Assembly (NCBI GenBank): GCA_017935185.1
Contig: JAGBIC010000024.1
Location: forward strand, 1 to 64,000
Length of the DNA: 64,000 nucleotides
Source of the DNA: Alistipes sp.
GTDB taxonomy: Bacteria; Bacteroidota; Bacteroidia; Bacteroidales; Rikenellaceae
Direction of reading: 5' to 3'
Each line of letters begins with the position of its first letter. Position 1 is the first letter of the stretch. Below the pieces are notes generated by a model. That model made no database searches. It had not been told where the DNA came from and saw only the letters and a program-made list of their open reading frames with translations. Below are positions 43,794-53,713 of the stretch, piece by piece. Made by a program: the position numbers and the translations under genes.

Positions 43794-45080
43794 TTAACTT
43801 ACTTGTTTTAGTTCTAAAAATTTCGCTCCTTCAACACGCTTTTTTGCATAAGTCAGCGTAACATTAAACGAGCGTTTACCAGACGAAGGAACATCGTACA
43901 TGGCATCCATCATTATCGCCTCGCATATAGAACGCAGGCCTCGGGCTCCGAGTTTATATTCAACTGCCTTATCTACAATATAATCCAAGACTTGTTCATC
44001 AAAGCTGAGCTTCACGTCGTCCATAGCCAGAAGTTGCTTATATTGCTTAATGATGGCATTCTTTGGTTCGGTGAGAATCATGCGCAAAGTCTCGCGCGAA
44101 AGCGGATGCATATATGTAAGCACCGGCAAACGACCCACCAGTTCGGGAATAAGGCCAAAAGATTTCAAATCCTGCGGCATGATATACTTCATCAGATTCT
44201 CTCTATCGATCTGCATTGCACCCTGCACACCAAAGCCTATCGCGCGGGTGTTCAATCGCTGGGCAATCTTCTTCTCGATACCATCGAAAGCTCCGCCACA
44301 GATAAACAATATATCTTTTGTATTTACCTGAATAAATTTCTGATCGGGGTGCTTACGGCCGCCCTGCGGCGGCACATTCACCACAGCATCCTCCAAAATC
44401 TTCAACAGAGCCTGCTGCACGCCCTCGCCCGAAACATCGCGAGTAATACTCGGATTATCGCTCTTGCGGGCAATTTTATCTATCTCGTCAATAAATACTA
44501 TTCCTCGCTCGGCCGCCTCGACATTATAGTCGGCCGCCTGCAAAAGTCGGGTCAAGATACTCTCGACATCCTCGCCCACATATCCGGCCTCGGTGAGTAC
44601 CGTAGCATCAACAATTGTAAAGGGGACATTCAGCACTCGCGCAATAGTACGAGCCATGAGGGTTTTTCCTGTACCCGTAGGGCCTACAAGCACGATGTTC
44701 GACTTATCGATTTCCACCTCTTCGTCCTTCGACTGTTTTCCACCCTTTTTGCGGCTTAAAATTCGCTTATAGTGGTTATATACAGCCACCGACAGATAGC
44801 GCTTGGCATCCTCCTGACCTACCACATATTGATCGAGAAAAGCCTTAATTTCGGCGGGTTTCATAAGTTCCATATTATTGAACTTATCACCCTTTTTAGA
44901 CTTTGCACCCTCAACCAACTCACTCTCCGAGAGCATCTGATAACCCCGCTCAACGCAGTTGTTACATATATTTACGCCACCCGAGCCCTGAAACATCAGA
45001 GCCACATCGCTGCGCTTTGCACCACAGAAGGCACAACAATCCTCGCCATTATGGCCACCTTTATATCGTGATTGTGACAT
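43794..45080 (-). CDS. clpX: ATP-dependent Clp protease ATP-binding subunit ClpX
   Basis: ClpX unfolds substrates and feeds them to ClpP. The 428-residue product has an N-terminal zinc-binding domain (Cys16, 19, 39, 42), Walker A GPTGTGKT, Walker [10 protein letters not shown], and the GSRG-like region expected in the family. The ATG at 45080 gives the canonical start; a longer open frame to 45167 overlaps clpP and is rejected. clpP ends 17 bases upstream, so the two are cotranscribed. Confidence 0.95.
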   Translation of the reverse strand: MSQSRYKGGHNGEDCCAFCGAKRSDVALMFQGSGGVNICNNCVERGYQMLSESELVEGAKSKKGDKFNNMELMKPAEIKAFLDQYVVGQEDAKRYLSVAVYNHYKRILSRKKGGKQSKDEEVEIDKSNIVLVGPTGTGKTLMARTIARVLNVPFTIVDATVLTEAGYVGEDVESILTRLLQAADYNVEAAERGIVFIDEIDKIARKSDNPSITRDVSGEGVQQALLKILEDAVVNVPPQGGRKHPDQKFIQVNTKDILFICGGAFDGIEKKIAQRLNTRAIGFGVQGAMQIDRENLMKYIMPQDLKSFGLIPELVGRLPVLTYMHPLSRETLRMILTEPKNAIIKQYKQLLAMDDVKLSFDEQVLDYIVDKAVEYKLGARGLRSICEAIMMDAMYDVPSSGKRSFNVTLTYAKKRVEGAKFLELKQVS

Positions 45081-45097
45081 AGTTATTCTCTGTAATA

Positions 45098-45766
45098 TTA
45101 TTTTTGGCGTCGGCCAAGAACCTCGTCTATAAGACCATACTCCTTGGCTTCGATGGCCGACATCCAATAATCGCGGTCGGCATCTCGCTCAATTTTCTCA
45201 ATATCCACACCCGAATGCGACGAGAGAATCTCATAGAGTTCTCGTTTGGTCTTCAGAATCTCACGAGCTGTAATCTCGATATCGGAAGCCTGCCCCTGCG
45301 CACCACCCAACGGCTGGTGAATCATAACTCGCGAATGTGGCAAAGCAGAACGTTTCCCTTCAGCACCGGCCGTAAGCAGAACTGCACCCATTGATGCTGC
45401 CAAACCTGTACATATCGTTGCCACATCGCATGAAATCAACTGCATGGTATCATAAATACCCAATCCAGCCGACACCGAGCCACCGGGAGAATTGATATAT
45501 ATCTGGATATCTTTGGCAGGATCCACCGACTCCAAAAACAACAACTGTGCCTGGATAATATTTGCCGCGTCATCATAAATAGGGGCACCGAGAAAGATAA
45601 TGCGATCCATCATCAATCGTGAGAACACATCCATGGTAGCCACATTCAACTGTCGCTCCTCTATGATTGTGGGAGAGACATATGCCGAGTGCATCGACTT
45701 GAAGTCGTGCAGCTTCAAACTGCTTATGCCGCAATAGCCGCGGGCATACTTTTCAAATTCGTTCAT
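45098..45766 (-). CDS. clpP: ATP-dependent Clp protease proteolytic subunit
   Basis: ClpP is the serine protease chamber of ClpXP. The 222-residue product has the catalytic Ser in GLAASMGAV, His in [10 protein letters not shown] and Asp in [13 protein letters not shown] context (ERDADRDYW), all present. It is normal length with a short N-terminal propeptide region. It lies downstream of tig and upstream of clpX, the classic order. The 135-base gap to tig is AT-rich with no clear promoter. Confidence 0.95.
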   Translation of the reverse strand: MNEFEKYARGYCGISSLKLHDFKSMHSAYVSPTIIEERQLNVATMDVFSRLMMDRIIFLGAPIYDDAANIIQAQLLFLESVDPAKDIQIYINSPGGSVSAGLGIYDTMQLISCDVATICTGLAASMGAVLLTAGAEGKRSALPHSRVMIHQPLGGAQGQASDIEITAREILKTKRELYEILSSHSGVDIEKIERDADRDYWMSAIEAKEYGLIDEVLGRRQK

Positions 45767-45901
45767 AACTTTTCTACTAAATCAAAATTTGGACTCTGCA
45801 AACTTTACGCCCAGAGCCCAAATCTTAAATTATTTAATATGAATCCGACCTTAAAGGACAAACTTTAGCAATCTATACTCCGCCGGCCGAACATTGGCTC
45901 A

Positions 45902-47227
45902 TTAAGCCTCCTGTGCCAACTTGGCAAACTCCTCAGAAGTTACAGCCTTAGAAGTCACCTTGATCTTAGACTTAACATACTCTACAACCTTCAACTCGTA
46001 GAGCTTCTCGTAAATCTTCTCGGCCTGCTCCTTGTTCTCGAGAATCTGCTTTGCAAAGTTTGCAACCATCTCCTCGGGAGCAGAAGGCATACCATACTGG
46101 GCGAACTGTGCCTTTGCGAACTCCTTGGCCTCGGCGTTAATCTCCTCACCGCTTACAACGAGCTCAGCCTCCTTGATGATGGTCTTCTGGATATAGTTCC
46201 AAGTGAACATCTTAACAAATGCATCGAAATCCTTCTCGATATCCTCCTTCGAGAACTTACCCTCGTTGATTACATACAACCAACGCTTCAAGAACTCGGT
46301 AGGCATCTGAAGATTAGCCTTCTCCATAAGGAAGTTGCGGACACGGATTACGAACAGATAATCTGACTCACGACCCAACTCCTTCTCAATCTCTGCCAAC
46401 AGGAAGCTATCGAGCTCCTCCTCGTTCTTAACATTACCCTCGGGGAATGCCATCTTGAAGAACTCCTCGTTCAGCTCAGGATTTGCGAACTGACGAATCT
46501 CCTTTACTACCAACTTAAACTCGGGGTTGATACCCTCCAACTCATCCTCCTTCAAATGGAGAATTGAAGCACGCTGCGAAGCACTCTTGTAAAGCTCGTT
46601 TACATTAACCTTCATCTTCGAGCCCACCTTCTTACCGATAAAGGGCTTACGCTCCTCATCGCTCATTGAGATAAGGCCTACATATGCATCCTCAACATGG
46701 ATATCGCCATTATCGAGAGTAACGGTCAAAGCCTCATCCTTCTTAATCTTCTCTACATCGACCAAACGGCCATAACGACGCAGATAATTGTCCTTATAGG
46801 CATTCTGCATCTTCTTGTCAACCTTAATCTTGTTGTAGGTCAACTTATCTTTGGCAGAGAGATCGAGCTCAACCTTGGGAGCCTCACCAATCTCGAACAT
46901 AAACTCATGCTCGGTGTTATTCTCGAAATCGAAATCGCCCTGCTCATCCGAGGGAATTACATCACCAACATAGTCGATATTCTCCTTCTGCAAATACTCA
47001 AATACCGAGTTTGAAGCAATCTTATAAGCCTGCTCTGCAACGGCGCTCTTGCCATACATCTTGCGTACCAAGCCCATAGGAACCATACCGGGGCGGAATC
47101 CCGGAATATTTGCCTTACGCTTGTAGTCACGCAGCATCTTGTCTACTGCCTCGCCATAATCTGCCTCGCCAACGACAACCTTCAGAATAGAGGTGCCCAA
47201 TTCTCGCTGTTCTCTTGTAATCTTCAT
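45902..47227 (-). CDS. tig: trigger factor chaperone
   Basis: Trigger factor binds nascent chains at the ribosome exit. The 441-residue product has the N-terminal ribosome-binding segment with NIPGFRPGMVPMGLVRKMYG (GFRxGxxP signature), a degenerate PPIase domain and a C-terminal helical arm domain. It starts 83 bases after mqnC ends, and a -7 element lies in that gap. Confidence 0.93.
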   Translation of the reverse strand: MKITREQRELGTSILKVVVGEADYGEAVDKMLRDYKRKANIPGFRPGMVPMGLVRKMYGKSAVAEQAYKIASNSVFEYLQKENIDYVGDVIPSDEQGDFDFENNTEHEFMFEIGEAPKVELDLSAKDKLTYNKIKVDKKMQNAYKDNYLRRYGRLVDVEKIKKDEALTVTLDNGDIHVEDAYVGLISMSDEERKPFIGKKVGSKMKVNVNELYKSASQRASILHLKEDELEGINPEFKLVVKEIRQFANPELNEEFFKMAFPEGNVKNEEELDSFLLAEIEKELGRESDYLFVIRVRNFLMEKANLQMPTEFLKRWLYVINEGKFSKEDIEKDFDAFVKMFTWNYIQKTIIKEAELVVSGEEINAEAKEFAKAQFAQYGMPSAPEEMVANFAKQILENKEQAEKIYEKLYELKVVEYVKSKIKVTSKAVTSEEFAKLAQEA

Positions 47228-47281
47228 AATTTTATTATAGTTTCAATCGTTTTTTCTATGTTTGGGTCAGTTTTCGGAGTG

Positions 47282-47289
47282 CAAAGGTA
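47282..47289 (-). promoter_or_regulatory. -7 element for tig
   Basis: TACCTTTG on the minus strand matches the consensus in the short gap between mqnC and tig. No clear -33 element was found. It separates tig from the upstream operon. Confidence 0.45.
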
Positions 47290-47310
47290 ATTATTTTTAA
47301 TCAATTAACA

Positions 47311-48444
47311 TTATTTAATACCAAATTTATTCTTCATCTTGCCATCAAGCGCCCGCCTACGATAGAGCTGATCCCTCAATTGCGGCTCAAAACCCGCCTC
47401 CCGAATGGCCTGTTGAATACCTATGGCATCAAAACTATTGTGTGCGCCGGCACTCGAAACCACATTCTCCTCAATCATTATAGAGCCCATGTCATTTGCG
47501 CCACTATGCAGTGCCACCTGCGCCGTAGCCTTACCCACCGTGAGCCACGAAGCCTGAATATTGCGGATATTATTTAGCACAAGGCGACTGACTGCGATAA
47601 TTCTGATATATTCCAATGGCGAAAAATGTGACTCAACACCCTCACGCTCCAACAGCGTACCCGTAGAGCGGAATATCCACGGAATAAAGGCCACAAATCC
47701 CCAATTCCCTTTAGGGCAACGAGCCTGCAAATCACGAATCTTAAGCAAATGGTCGATACGCTGGCGAGCTGTCTCCACATGCCCATACATCATTGTTGCC
47801 GAGGTGGGCAGATTCATCAGGTGAGCCTCGTGCATCACATCTATCCACTCCTTAACCCCGGGTTTTGCCGGCGATATCCTCTTACGCACACCTTCATCCA
47901 GAATCTCGGCTCCCGCCCCTGGCAAAGAGTCAAGACCCGCCGCAATCAGCCGCTCCAATGTAGTACGATACGAGAGTTTGCTTATATGGGCTATATGCGC
48001 CACCTCCGGAGCGCCCAGTGCATGCAAACGAACATTGGGGAACTCCGACTTAAGCGCACCGAACAACTCTTCATAGAACTCTATTCCCAATTTTGGATGC
48101 AACCCTCCCTGCAACAGCAGTTGATCACCACCCAATTCAAGCATAGCCTTTATTTTAGAGCGATACTCATCGATAGTGGTCACAAATGCCTGCTCGACTT
48201 GATGGGGCTTACAATGAAAGTTGCAAAATTTACAACCAGAAATACAGACATTGGTAATATTGACATTGCGATCTATCTGCCATGTAACTACCCCCGGATT
48301 GTCTACCACACTCCTTCGCACCTCGTCAGCCACCGCAGCAAGCCTTTCAAGCGGAGCTTGCTCCCAGAGCCAATACGCCTCATCGGCACTAAGCAGAGCC
48401 CTATCACGGGCTTTGGCAAATATCTCTTCTGCAATCATCGGCAA
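47311..48444 (-). CDS. mqnC: cyclic dehypoxanthinyl futalosine synthase
   Basis: MqnC is a radical SAM enzyme of the futalosine route to menaquinone. The 377-residue product has the cluster motif C67-x3-C71-x2-C74 (TNVCISGCKFCNF). It then has MqnC-type segments LLLQGGLHPK, DSLPGAGAEIL, TSATMMYGHVET and the late SIMIEENVVSSAGA. MqnE is related, but these segments match MqnC better. No other mqn genes are nearby. It is the last gene of an operon, starting 6 bases after rnr. Confidence 0.88.
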   Translation of the reverse strand: MPMIAEEIFAKARDRALLSADEAYWLWEQAPLERLAAVADEVRRSVVDNPGVVTWQIDRNVNITNVCISGCKFCNFHCKPHQVEQAFVTTIDEYRSKIKAMLELGGDQLLLQGGLHPKLGIEFYEELFGALKSEFPNVRLHALGAPEVAHIAHISKLSYRTTLERLIAAGLDSLPGAGAEILDEGVRKRISPAKPGVKEWIDVMHEAHLMNLPTSATMMYGHVETARQRIDHLLKIRDLQARCPKGNWGFVAFIPWIFRSTGTLLEREGVESHFSPLEYIRIIAVSRLVLNNIRNIQASWLTVGKATAQVALHSGANDMGSIMIEENVVSSAGAHNSFDAIGIQQAIREAGFEPQLRDQLYRRRALDGKMKNKFGIK

Positions 48445-48450
48445 GAAATC

Positions 48451-50634
48451 CTATTTTTTACCCAATATAAGTTCAAAATCGATGGTTCTGCGGCGCATAT
48501 CGACACCCTTAACCCTAATCCAGACCTCCTCACCAAAGACTATACGACGGCCTGTCGCACGACCGACCACCTCAAAACGGGCATCATCGTAAGAGTAGAA
48601 ATCTCCCTCTATATCACGCAGGAATGCCATGCCTTCGATGTGAGTATCCTCCAATTCGACATATACGCCCCACTCGCTCATGCCTGACACATGGCCCTTG
48701 AACATCTCGCCAATCTTATCCTGCATAAACTCAACCATCTTATATTTGATAGATGCGCGTTCGGCCTCCGATGCAACAATCTCACGCTCGGTAGCATAAA
48801 CACATTGCGCCTCGATTTTTCGTTTGTCGGCCGACTTGCCGTTTTCAAGGTAACGAGCCAGCAGGCGATGCACCATCATATCGGGATAACGACGAATGGG
48901 CGATGTAAAATGAGTATAATACTTAAACGCCAAACCATAATGCCCCACATTATCGGTGGTATATAACGCTTTTGCCATACTTCTTACTGCCAACGACTGT
49001 ATGGCATTCTCCTCGGGACGGCCCTTCACCTCTCCCACAAGTTTGTTTATAGCCTTTGCCACAGCACGTCCTTTCGACGCACGGAACTGATAACCGAAAC
49101 GCAACACAAAATCACGGAAACGGGTCAGCTTCTCCTCATTGGGCTCATCATGCACTCGATAGACCATTGTGCGAGGTACCTTTCGACCGTTTTCGTTGCG
49201 GAAAGTACAGAATTCGGCCACACGACGATTGGCAAGCAACATGAATTCCTCGATCATCTGATTGGATTCCTTCTGCTCCTTGGTATATACTCCCAACGGT
49301 TTGCCTTTTTCATCAAGGATAAATTTAAATTCGCCACGCTCAAAGCTTACCGCACCCGCCTTAAAACGCGCGGCACGCATTATTTGGGCAAGACGGTTCA
49401 TGACTCCAATCTCCTCGGCATAATCTCCAACCCCGGTTTCGATACGGGCCTGGGCCTCGGCATAGGTGAATCTACGATCGGAGTATATTACCGTACGGCC
49501 AAACCATTCATCCAAAATCTCGGCATCATCATTGAGTTTGAAAACAGCCGAAAAACAAAGTTTTTCTTCATTCGGGCGTAACGAACATAGCTCGTTACAC
49601 AACCTTTCGGGTAGCATCGGCACAGTTCTATCAACCAGATAGACCGAAGTTCCTCTGTCACGAGCCTCCTGATCAAGCAGCGACTCGGGACGTATATAAT
49701 GGGTAACATCGGCAATATGTACTCCGATCTCCCAAAATCCGTCATCAGTTTTGCGTATTGAGAGGGCATCGTCAAAATCTTTGGCATCAGCAGGGTCTAC
49801 CGTAAATGTGGTAACGCCCCTAAAATCACGTCGCTCGGCGTAATCACGTTCGGTAATACGGCCATCAATAGCCTCCGCTGCTGCATCAATCTCGGGCTCA
49901 AAACGATACGGCAAATCATACTCGGCCAAAATAGCATGCATCTCGGCATCGTTATCGCCCATAGGCCCCAGCACATCAACGATAACACCCTTGGGACTCT
50001 TCAACCCCTCATGCCACTCCTCTATGCGAAAGACAACCTTATCACCATCATGCACCTCGGGATACGCCTTGCGGGGGAAAAAGACATCCATAGGCAACTT
50101 GCGAGAGTCGGGACGAACGAAAATAACGGCTCGACTCACCTCGGCGACTCCAACATACTGTTTATTTGCTCGTTCAATTATTCGCGTAATAGCGCCCTCG
50201 GGATTATCGCCATCACGATTGGCCTGACGATGCAATGCCACCTCCACCAAATCTCCCTCAAGTGCATAGTTTACATTGCGGGGATTTACATATATATCAT
50301 ACTCCAAATCCTCAACACGCACATAGGCCGCACCCGATGCGACCATATCCACCGTGCCACGAAAATGGGGTAATTGACTTGTCGAGAGTTGAAATTTATC
50401 TCGGCCGTGGCTCACAACCACTCCCGTCGAAATAAGTTCCTCAAGGATATCTCGAACAACATATCGGCCATCACGCGAATTTCCACCCGAAGCCGAAGCC
50501 AACTGTTTTAAAGAGAAAACCCTTTCGGGAAACTCCCTGAACATATTTACAATAAATGCCGAACGGATACTCAACGAGTCGGCCCGACGGTTTGCAGACG
50601 ATTTGCGTGAGACGCTTTTTTTTGACTGTTTCAT
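48451..50634 (-). CDS. rnr: ribonuclease R
   Basis: RNase R is a 3'-5' exoribonuclease that degrades structured RNA. The 727-residue product has an N-terminal basic helix-turn region, cold-shock domains, the catalytic RNB domain with VDPADAKDFDDALS (metal-binding Asp cluster) and a C-terminal S1 domain ending in ELILGKK. All catalytic aspartates are visible. Its start overlaps the upstream M20 stop by four bases (ATGA). Confidence 0.94.
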   Translation of the reverse strand: MKQSKKSVSRKSSANRRADSLSIRSAFIVNMFREFPERVFSLKQLASASGGNSRDGRYVVRDILEELISTGVVVSHGRDKFQLSTSQLPHFRGTVDMVASGAAYVRVEDLEYDIYVNPRNVNYALEGDLVEVALHRQANRDGDNPEGAITRIIERANKQYVGVAEVSRAVIFVRPDSRKLPMDVFFPRKAYPEVHDGDKVVFRIEEWHEGLKSPKGVIVDVLGPMGDNDAEMHAILAEYDLPYRFEPEIDAAAEAIDGRITERDYAERRDFRGVTTFTVDPADAKDFDDALSIRKTDDGFWEIGVHIADVTHYIRPESLLDQEARDRGTSVYLVDRTVPMLPERLCNELCSLRPNEEKLCFSAVFKLNDDAEILDEWFGRTVIYSDRRFTYAEAQARIETGVGDYAEEIGVMNRLAQIMRAARFKAGAVSFERGEFKFILDEKGKPLGVYTKEQKESNQMIEEFMLLANRRVAEFCTFRNENGRKVPRTMVYRVHDEPNEEKLTRFRDFVLRFGYQFRASKGRAVAKAINKLVGEVKGRPEENAIQSLAVRSMAKALYTTDNVGHYGLAFKYYTHFTSPIRRYPDMMVHRLLARYLENGKSADKRKIEAQCVYATEREIVASEAERASIKYKMVEFMQDKIGEMFKGHVSGMSEWGVYVELEDTHIEGMAFLRDIEGDFYSYDDARFEVVGRATGRRIVFGEEVWIRVKGVDMRRRTIDFELILGKK

Positions 50635-51737
50635 TTATTCAATATACTTAAAGCAAGTTGATACATAAACTCCTCTCCCACCTCCAGACATCTTTCATCA
50701 GGAAGGAAGGTGGAGGTATGCGCACGACCGGATTCTGCGCCAACACCCAAACGATAATACAGCGATGGATAACGCTGTGAATAGACGCCGAAATCCTCTG
50801 CGGTAGGACGCATATCCAAATCCCGTACTTTGAATCCGCCGCTATCGGCCAACAGCATCGCCTCGTAGGTGAGTTGCATGTCGTTCTCCACACAAGGATA
50901 GCCGTGGCGAGGGTCGGCAATTATCTCAACATCGTATTTATACTCAATCTCTTCGGCAATATGGGCTATCATATCCTTTATGCGAGTGCGCAGATTTTCG
51001 CTATATGTACGCATCGTTCCCGCCAAAGTAACCTCTTCGGGGATAACATTCGTCGAGCCTTCAGCCTTAACACCGCCAACCGACACCACGCACATATCGC
51101 TGTTGAGCATATTCAGACGCATGATAAAATCGGCCGCCGCAACAACCGCATCCTTAATACGGCTACGCATCGCAGCATGGCCACCCACACCCTTGATCGT
51201 AAAATAGAGTTCATCGGCCGAGGCCATAAACTTACCCGGGCAGAAGCCCAGCTCGCCAACCTCAAGTTCAGAATCGACATGTTCTCCAATAACCGCCTGC
51301 ACATCGTAATCCTTGAATGGATCCTCCTCCATCACAAGCATAGCGCCACCTGGCGCACGCTCCTCAGCCGGCTGGAACAGACCAAAGAGTGTACCCTCGA
51401 AATTTCGATCCGCCTGCATACGCTTAAGAACGCCGAAAAGTATCGATGCATGGCAATCATGACCGCAGGCATGCATCACATCCTGATTCTGCGACGCCCA
51501 CTCCACTCCTGTATTTTCCGACATGGGCAACGCATCAATATCAGCACGCAACACCACACATCGCTTCAAATTTCCCTTACGGCCCTCAATACGGGCAAGC
51601 ACGCCCGTGCCTGCAATAGGGCGATGCTCGATGCAATACTCCGACAGCTGTTGCGAAATAAATTCGGCAGTTGCCTTCTCTGCAAACGAGAGTTCGGGAT
51701 GACTATGCAGATAACGACGAAACTGAACTGTATCCAT
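50631..51737 (-). CDS. M20 family amidohydrolase
   Basis: The 368-residue product resembles hippurate hydrolase and N-acyl amino acid amidohydrolases (M20D). It has HSHPELSFAEKATAEF near the start, LRADIDALPM, and the metal motif MHACGHDCHASI with its Cys and His ligands. The substrate is unknown; N-acylated amino acids are likely. It is coupled to rnr by an ATGA overlap and follows the homocysteine methyltransferase gene by 11 bases. Confidence 0.85.
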   Translation of the reverse strand: MDTVQFRRYLHSHPELSFAEKATAEFISQQLSEYCIEHRPIAGTGVLARIEGRKGNLKRCVVLRADIDALPMSENTGVEWASQNQDVMHACGHDCHASILFGVLKRMQADRNFEGTLFGLFQPAEERAPGGAMLVMEEDPFKDYDVQAVIGEHVDSELEVGELGFCPGKFMASADELYFTIKGVGGHAAMRSRIKDAVVAAADFIMRLNMLNSDMCVVSVGGVKAEGSTNVIPEEVTLAGTMRTYSENLRTRIKDMIAHIAEEIEYKYDVEIIADPRHGYPCVENDMQLTYEAMLLADSGGFKVRDLDMRPTAEDFGVYSQRYPSLYYRLGVGAESGRAHTSTFLPDERCLEVGEEFMYQLALSILNK

Positions 51738-51748
51738 ACTCTTAAAAA

Positions 51749-52636
51749 TTACTTGATTCGTTTAACTTTGCGTGGACGCCAGCGCGCTGCGAGTTTTGCC
51801 ATGTGGCGTGTATGCTCCGGTGTTGTTCCGCAACAGCCACCAATGATATTCACCACCCCGCCACGACACAGCTGCTCCATATTTTTTGCATATCTGTTTG
51901 CAGGCTCACCAAGCGATTCGGCTGCCGGATAAGCCACAACGGCCTTATCGCAACTATCGGCCAAAATCTTAAGCGACGAAGCCATTGCCTGAACACCTCG
52001 CGAGCAGTTGAATCCGACAGCCACCACTTCATCCAATGGAATATCCTCAAGGAATTTTGATATTGTCGCCCCACTCGCCACACGGCCTTCTATTCGAGAG
52101 GGCACGGCCGAGATGATAATTGGTATTTGCTTGTCGATTTTACGACACTCTTCAACAGCCAATGCGGCATTGCGGGCATCCATAACCGTTTCAATAAGAA
52201 TCATATCTACACCGCCGTCAATCAATGCCCGAATAACATTGGCGTATGCCTCCGCAACCTTCTCCGTCATAGCATCAGAGGCCAGAGTCAAATTGCGGGT
52301 TGTAGGGCCTACCGAGCCCGCCACAAATCGGGGAGAGAGCGAGGTGGAGTGCCTATCGGCCACTCTGCGTGCCAACTCTGCTCCGGCTCGGGTAATCTCA
52401 TAAGAACGCTCCTGAAGACCGTACTCCTCGAGGGAGAGAGCATCGGCACACGTTGTATTTGTGGTGATAATATCCGCACCAGCCTCAATATACGCCTCAT
52501 GAATGGCCTCCACAGCCTCCGGTTCATTTACATTGAGCAATTCAAGAGCCCCCTTTTTGCCCTGCTCAAGCAGTCGGGTTCCCATAGCACCATCCAGCAC
52601 TACAATCTTTTTAACAAGCAACTCACTGAGATTCAT
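51749..52636 (-). CDS. stand-alone homocysteine S-methyltransferase domain
   Basis: The 295-residue product is a TIM-barrel homocysteine methyltransferase. It has the start LDGAMGTRLLEQG, the Cys in GFNCSRG and the zinc pair in GGCCGTTPEHTR. It corresponds to the N-terminal module of MetH or to BHMT/MmuM. No folate or cobalamin domain is attached, so the methyl donor is unknown (S-methylmethionine, betaine or a partner protein). It is the second gene of the operon, four bases after the glutaminyl cyclase. Confidence 0.87.
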   Translation of the reverse strand: MNLSELLVKKIVVLDGAMGTRLLEQGKKGALELLNVNEPEAVEAIHEAYIEAGADIITTNTTCADALSLEEYGLQERSYEITRAGAELARRVADRHSTSLSPRFVAGSVGPTTRNLTLASDAMTEKVAEAYANVIRALIDGGVDMILIETVMDARNAALAVEECRKIDKQIPIIISAVPSRIEGRVASGATISKFLEDIPLDEVVAVGFNCSRGVQAMASSLKILADSCDKAVVAYPAAESLGEPANRYAKNMEQLCRGGVVNIIGGCCGTTPEHTRHMAKLAARWRPRKVKRIK

Positions 52637-52640
52637 AATA

Positions 52641-53432
52641 CTAACGTTTTACAATCTCTATTTCGTAAATTTTATTCCAACGCTTTCCTGTGACAAATAT
52701 TCGTTTCTGCTCGGCATCATATGCTATACCGTTAAGCACATCGGTATCATCGAATGTGTCATCAGCCTTCAGCAACCCTTTTAAGTCGACAAGGCCCTCG
52801 ACAACACCCGTTTGCGGATTGATGATTATCACATAATCGGTGGTGTAGACATTAGCCCAAATCTTGCCGTCAATCCACTCCAACTCATTTATGAAATTGA
52901 CCACTTGGCCACGCATCGTAACAGTGATACTGCCTTCACGTCGGAAAGTTTCGGGATTCACTTTATAGATATTTGTCGAGCCATTGGACATATATAGCGA
53001 CACTCCATCGCTCGTAAGCCCCCAGCCCTCGCCCGGATAACGAAAATCCTTCAGTTTCTTGCACGATTTCGCATCATAGACATGACACACCTTAGACTCC
53101 CACGTCAGCTGGTATAATTTATCGTTCAACAACGTTATACCCTCACCAAATTCACTCTTGGGCAATTTAACCTTTGTTTGCGGCTGCTCGCCCAATTGAT
53201 AGGTATTTATCTCGGAACGGCCATATTCACCCGTACCCTCCCACATGATGCCATCGACATATTGCAGGCCCTGAGTATAACTTTCACGGCTATGGGGGTA
53301 TTCGGCTTTTACTTTAAATCCATAGCGCACAGGCTCGACAATATTAGATTGCGCAGAGCCGGCTCTGCGCTGTTGCGAGCCGCATGCGATAACGGTAACG
53401 GCAAACAGCATTGCCAAAATGTATTTTTGCAT
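52641..53432 (-). CDS. glutaminyl-peptide cyclotransferase lipoprotein
   Basis: The 263-residue product has a lipoprotein signal (hydrophobic core ending VIACGS) and the beta-propeller glutamine cyclase domain, with ESYTQGLQYVDGIMWEGTGEYGRS and ELEWIDGKIWANVY (segments shown short of full length). This family turns N-terminal Gln into pyroglutamate on exported proteins. The ATG at 53432 is used; a longer frame to 53474 lacks a signal peptide. It is the first gene of the operon, with a promoter upstream. Confidence 0.87.
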   Translation of the reverse strand: MQKYILAMLFAVTVIACGSQQRRAGSAQSNIVEPVRYGFKVKAEYPHSRESYTQGLQYVDGIMWEGTGEYGRSEINTYQLGEQPQTKVKLPKSEFGEGITLLNDKLYQLTWESKVCHVYDAKSCKKLKDFRYPGEGWGLTSDGVSLYMSNGSTNIYKVNPETFRREGSITVTMRGQVVNFINELEWIDGKIWANVYTTDYVIIINPQTGVVEGLVDLKGLLKADDTFDDTDVLNGIAYDAEQKRIFVTGKRWNKIYEIEIVKR

Positions 53433-53486
53433 TTTTCTATTTTTTAAGATTTTAGGGGCATCTGAACTCCGCACCTCTTCGGCGCT

Positions 53487-53501
53487 ACCCTCCTTGAGGG
53501 T
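53487..53501. other. small leader hairpin upstream of glutaminyl cyclase
   Basis: ACCCTC and GAGGGT pair around a 3-base loop within the predicted leader (about 53,433-53,515). A second GC-rich stretch (GCGCC ... GGTGC) lies beside it. I recognise no known riboswitch. The remainder of 53,433-53,713 holds the promoter at 53,522 and the GH43 terminator. Confidence 0.35.
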
Positions 53502-53521
53502 TATTCACATTTTCCCATTTA

Positions 53522-53529
53522 CAAAGATA
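53522..53529 (-). promoter_or_regulatory. -7 element for the glutaminyl cyclase to mqnC operon
   Basis: TATCTTTG on the minus strand matches the consensus, about 90 bases upstream of the first start codon. A TTG lies 24 bases upstream, longer than the usual spacing. Confidence 0.45.
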
Positions 53530-53660
53530 TGCAAAATCCTTGAATTTAAAACTCAAAAAACAAAGAATTACATATGACAATATTCAGAAAAGGAGCCAAA
53601 ATTGGCAAAGAGCGTGATTTATGGAATGCGGCATCAAACTAAATACGCATCATAATACAA

Positions 53661-53691
53661 CTGCCTGCCCAACTTTGGTTTAGGCAGGCAG
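53661..53691 (-). terminator. hairpin downstream of GH43 gene
   Basis: CTGCCTGCC (53661-53669) and GGCAGGCAG (53683-53691) form a perfect 9-base GC-rich stem, 23 bases after the GH43 stop. The T run on the minus-strand side is short. Confidence 0.6.
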
Positions 53692-53713
53692 TTTGTCTTA
53701 TGATTTGATTCTA

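Noticed and set aside
43777..43795. AT-rich inverted repeat AAGATAA/TTATCTT as a separate operator
   Set aside because: It overlaps the tkt -7 element and the clpX stop. A 7-base AT-rich repeat is too weak to call on its own.
45081..45167. Upstream extension of clpX
   Set aside because: It overlaps the end of clpP, and the ATG at 45080 gives the normal ClpX N-terminus.
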